A model generated the notes under the pieces. That model worked only from the letters and a program-made list of their open reading frames with translations, searched no databases and was not told where the DNA came from. Made by a program: the position numbers and the translations under genes. Source: Argopecten irradians (taxonomy: Eukaryota; Mollusca; Bivalvia; Pectinida; Pectinidae). Taken from it: a DNA stretch of 64,000 nucleotides. Location: NCBI RefSeq assembly GCF_041381155.1, contig NC_091144.1:248001-312000 (forward strand), written 5' to 3'. This document shows, piece after piece, positions 62,931-64,000 of this stretch (position 1 is its first letter; each line of letters begins with the position of its first letter).

Positions 62931-63234
62931 CAATTACCTCCCTTTATCTGATCCCAATAAAACTGTTCATGTGAACCTTTAAAGAATATAAAGTTTTTAA
63001 TTTTAAAGTTTTTAAACCAACGTACCCTTTTAAGTCAGTTGCCATGCTCAACCCCAGATGGTATATTTGCATCTGATCACACTTACATCAGATATTTAAC
63101 AGTATAATGCTTTAATCAAGAACTGGCTTGGAAATGTATAATACTACTTGAAATTTCATGTTGGGCAATTAGGGTAATGGGTTATATTAGGTGTCAATCT
63201 TTCTAATTATCATAACATTGATGAGACCTTTTAT
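62931..63234. other. Non-coding DNA
   Basis: Nothing recognised between the LINE relic and the SINE. Confidence 0.5.
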
Positions 63235-63245
63235 GAGAACTCTAT

Positions 63246-63450
63246 TCGTTGGGCCATGGTGGCCGAGTGGTAAAGATGTCCCGGCATATTACCACAAGCC
63301 GTCCGCCTCTGGGTCACAAGTTGGAATCCCATGTGGAGCACAGTCGGTGTTTTTTCTCCGGGTTCTCCGGCTTTCCTCCACCATCGAACCTGGCACGTGC
63401 TTAAATGACCCTGGCTGTTAATAGTATGTTAAACTAGTAAAAAAAGAAAA
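63246..63450 (+). mobile_element. tRNA-derived SINE, mollusc type
   Basis: The head has an A-box-like segment (gtggccgagtggtaaagatg, 63258-63277) and a B-box-like segment (gggtcacaagttggaatccc, 63311-63330), as in a tRNA promoter for RNA polymerase III. The tail carries tctccgggttctccggcttt, cctggcacgtgcttaaatga and ccctggctgttaat, phrases found in a widespread mollusc SINE family (I think RUDI-like, from memory). It ends with an A-rich run. The flanks gagaactctat (63235-63245) and gagacctctat (63451-63461) look like a worn target duplication. An open stretch across it is not a gene. Confidence 0.85.
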
Positions 63451-63461
63451 GAGACCTCTAT

Positions 63462-64000
63462 CCTACATTCGAATTGGAAACACATATGGTACCAGGTAAT
63501 TAAATTATTTTAAATTCGTGATACTGCTGATGGGTATGAAAATCAGTTAAATAAATCATCACATTAAGAATTTATTTGTAGCTTTTGTACATACGCAGAT
63601 ATGAATTACCTGGTATACCCACCATGCTTCTCTTTTGTTTTATTCATCATTTACATGAATATATAACACAGCATATTTTATATTGAGGAAGATTACCTAT
63701 ATATAGGTACTACTAGTATTTAAAATAGTTATTGTTTCCAAGTGTTATTCATTACAGATAAAAAAAATTTCAAGAGCAAGCAAATCATATATTTAAAATG
63801 TCTAAACCTTATCCGAAATGGCTTTCAATTAATTCAAAAAAAATCTTAGAAAAAATTGGAAAACATTTCTCAAATTCAAGATTTATCTGGTTTCTAAAAT
63901 GCTTTAAACTGATGAGGCTGTTACAAGTTTTACATTCACTATTGTATAGTGAATTTTATAACTAGATGTCCTTTTACCTAAATACTGTATGATATTTAAA
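63462..64000. other. Non-coding AT-rich DNA
   Basis: No exon or repeat end was recognised up to the window edge. Confidence 0.5.

Noticed and set aside
63191-63421. 76-codon frame over the SINE
   Set aside because: It is the translation of a tRNA-derived SINE.
1-64000. Retrovirus-like, LTR or other capsid-bearing elements
   Set aside because: No long terminal direct repeats with primer sites and no recognisable gag, protease, integrase, capsid or envelope sequence were seen.

Overview
The window looks like a piece of nuclear genome from a mollusc, most likely a bivalve. The reasons are AT-rich, intron-dominated sequence; a tRNA-derived SINE with a tail known from mollusc genomes; the common bivalve repeat that opens 'ctcacctgg...' and carries 'gtgagctt'; many short MITEs; and two exons of a PARP14/PARP10-type RRM protein, a family expanded in bivalves. 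No bacterial, organellar or viral gene set is visible, and no complete gene lies inside the window.

Roughly half of the 64 kb is tandem repeat, in seven arrays: a 21-bp unit (about 6.28-9.44 kb); a 39-bp unit with a 45-bp variant (12.16-16.58 kb), abutting a 32-bp unit (16.59-18.09 kb); a very large 38-bp array (24.23-36.60 kb, roughly 325 copies); a degenerate 21/42-bp AT-rich array that switches orientation (36.6-37.69 kb); a 21-bp array (42.23-43.02 kb); and a 36-bp array with higher-order duplications (48.3-57.94 kb). Several periods are multiples of three, so the arrays hold long open frames, often on both strands. I read these as artefacts of the repeat, not as genes.

Between the arrays lie transposon remains: foldback MITEs (2.47, 3.29 and 59.62 kb), a hAT-like MITE with a perfect 8-bp target duplication (21.76 kb) and a half copy of it (3.82 kb), two further hAT-like elements (18.37 and 19.17 kb), a MITE at 43.06 kb, a pogo/Tigger-like 1.28-kb element (44.02-45.30 kb), two LINE 3'-end fragments (4.22 and 62.39 kb) and a SINE (63.25 kb).

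The best-supported coding parts are a 3' exon of an uncharacterised protein (22066-22733, +) and two phase-1 exons of a PARP14-like RRM gene (58639-58827 and 59331-59564, +). Joining the latter restores a continuous RRM across the splice. A possible upstream exon (46909-46996) has a compatible phase and would place the whole 36-bp array inside one intron of about 11.6 kb. This is inference. One short possible exon lies on the minus strand at 42094-42170.
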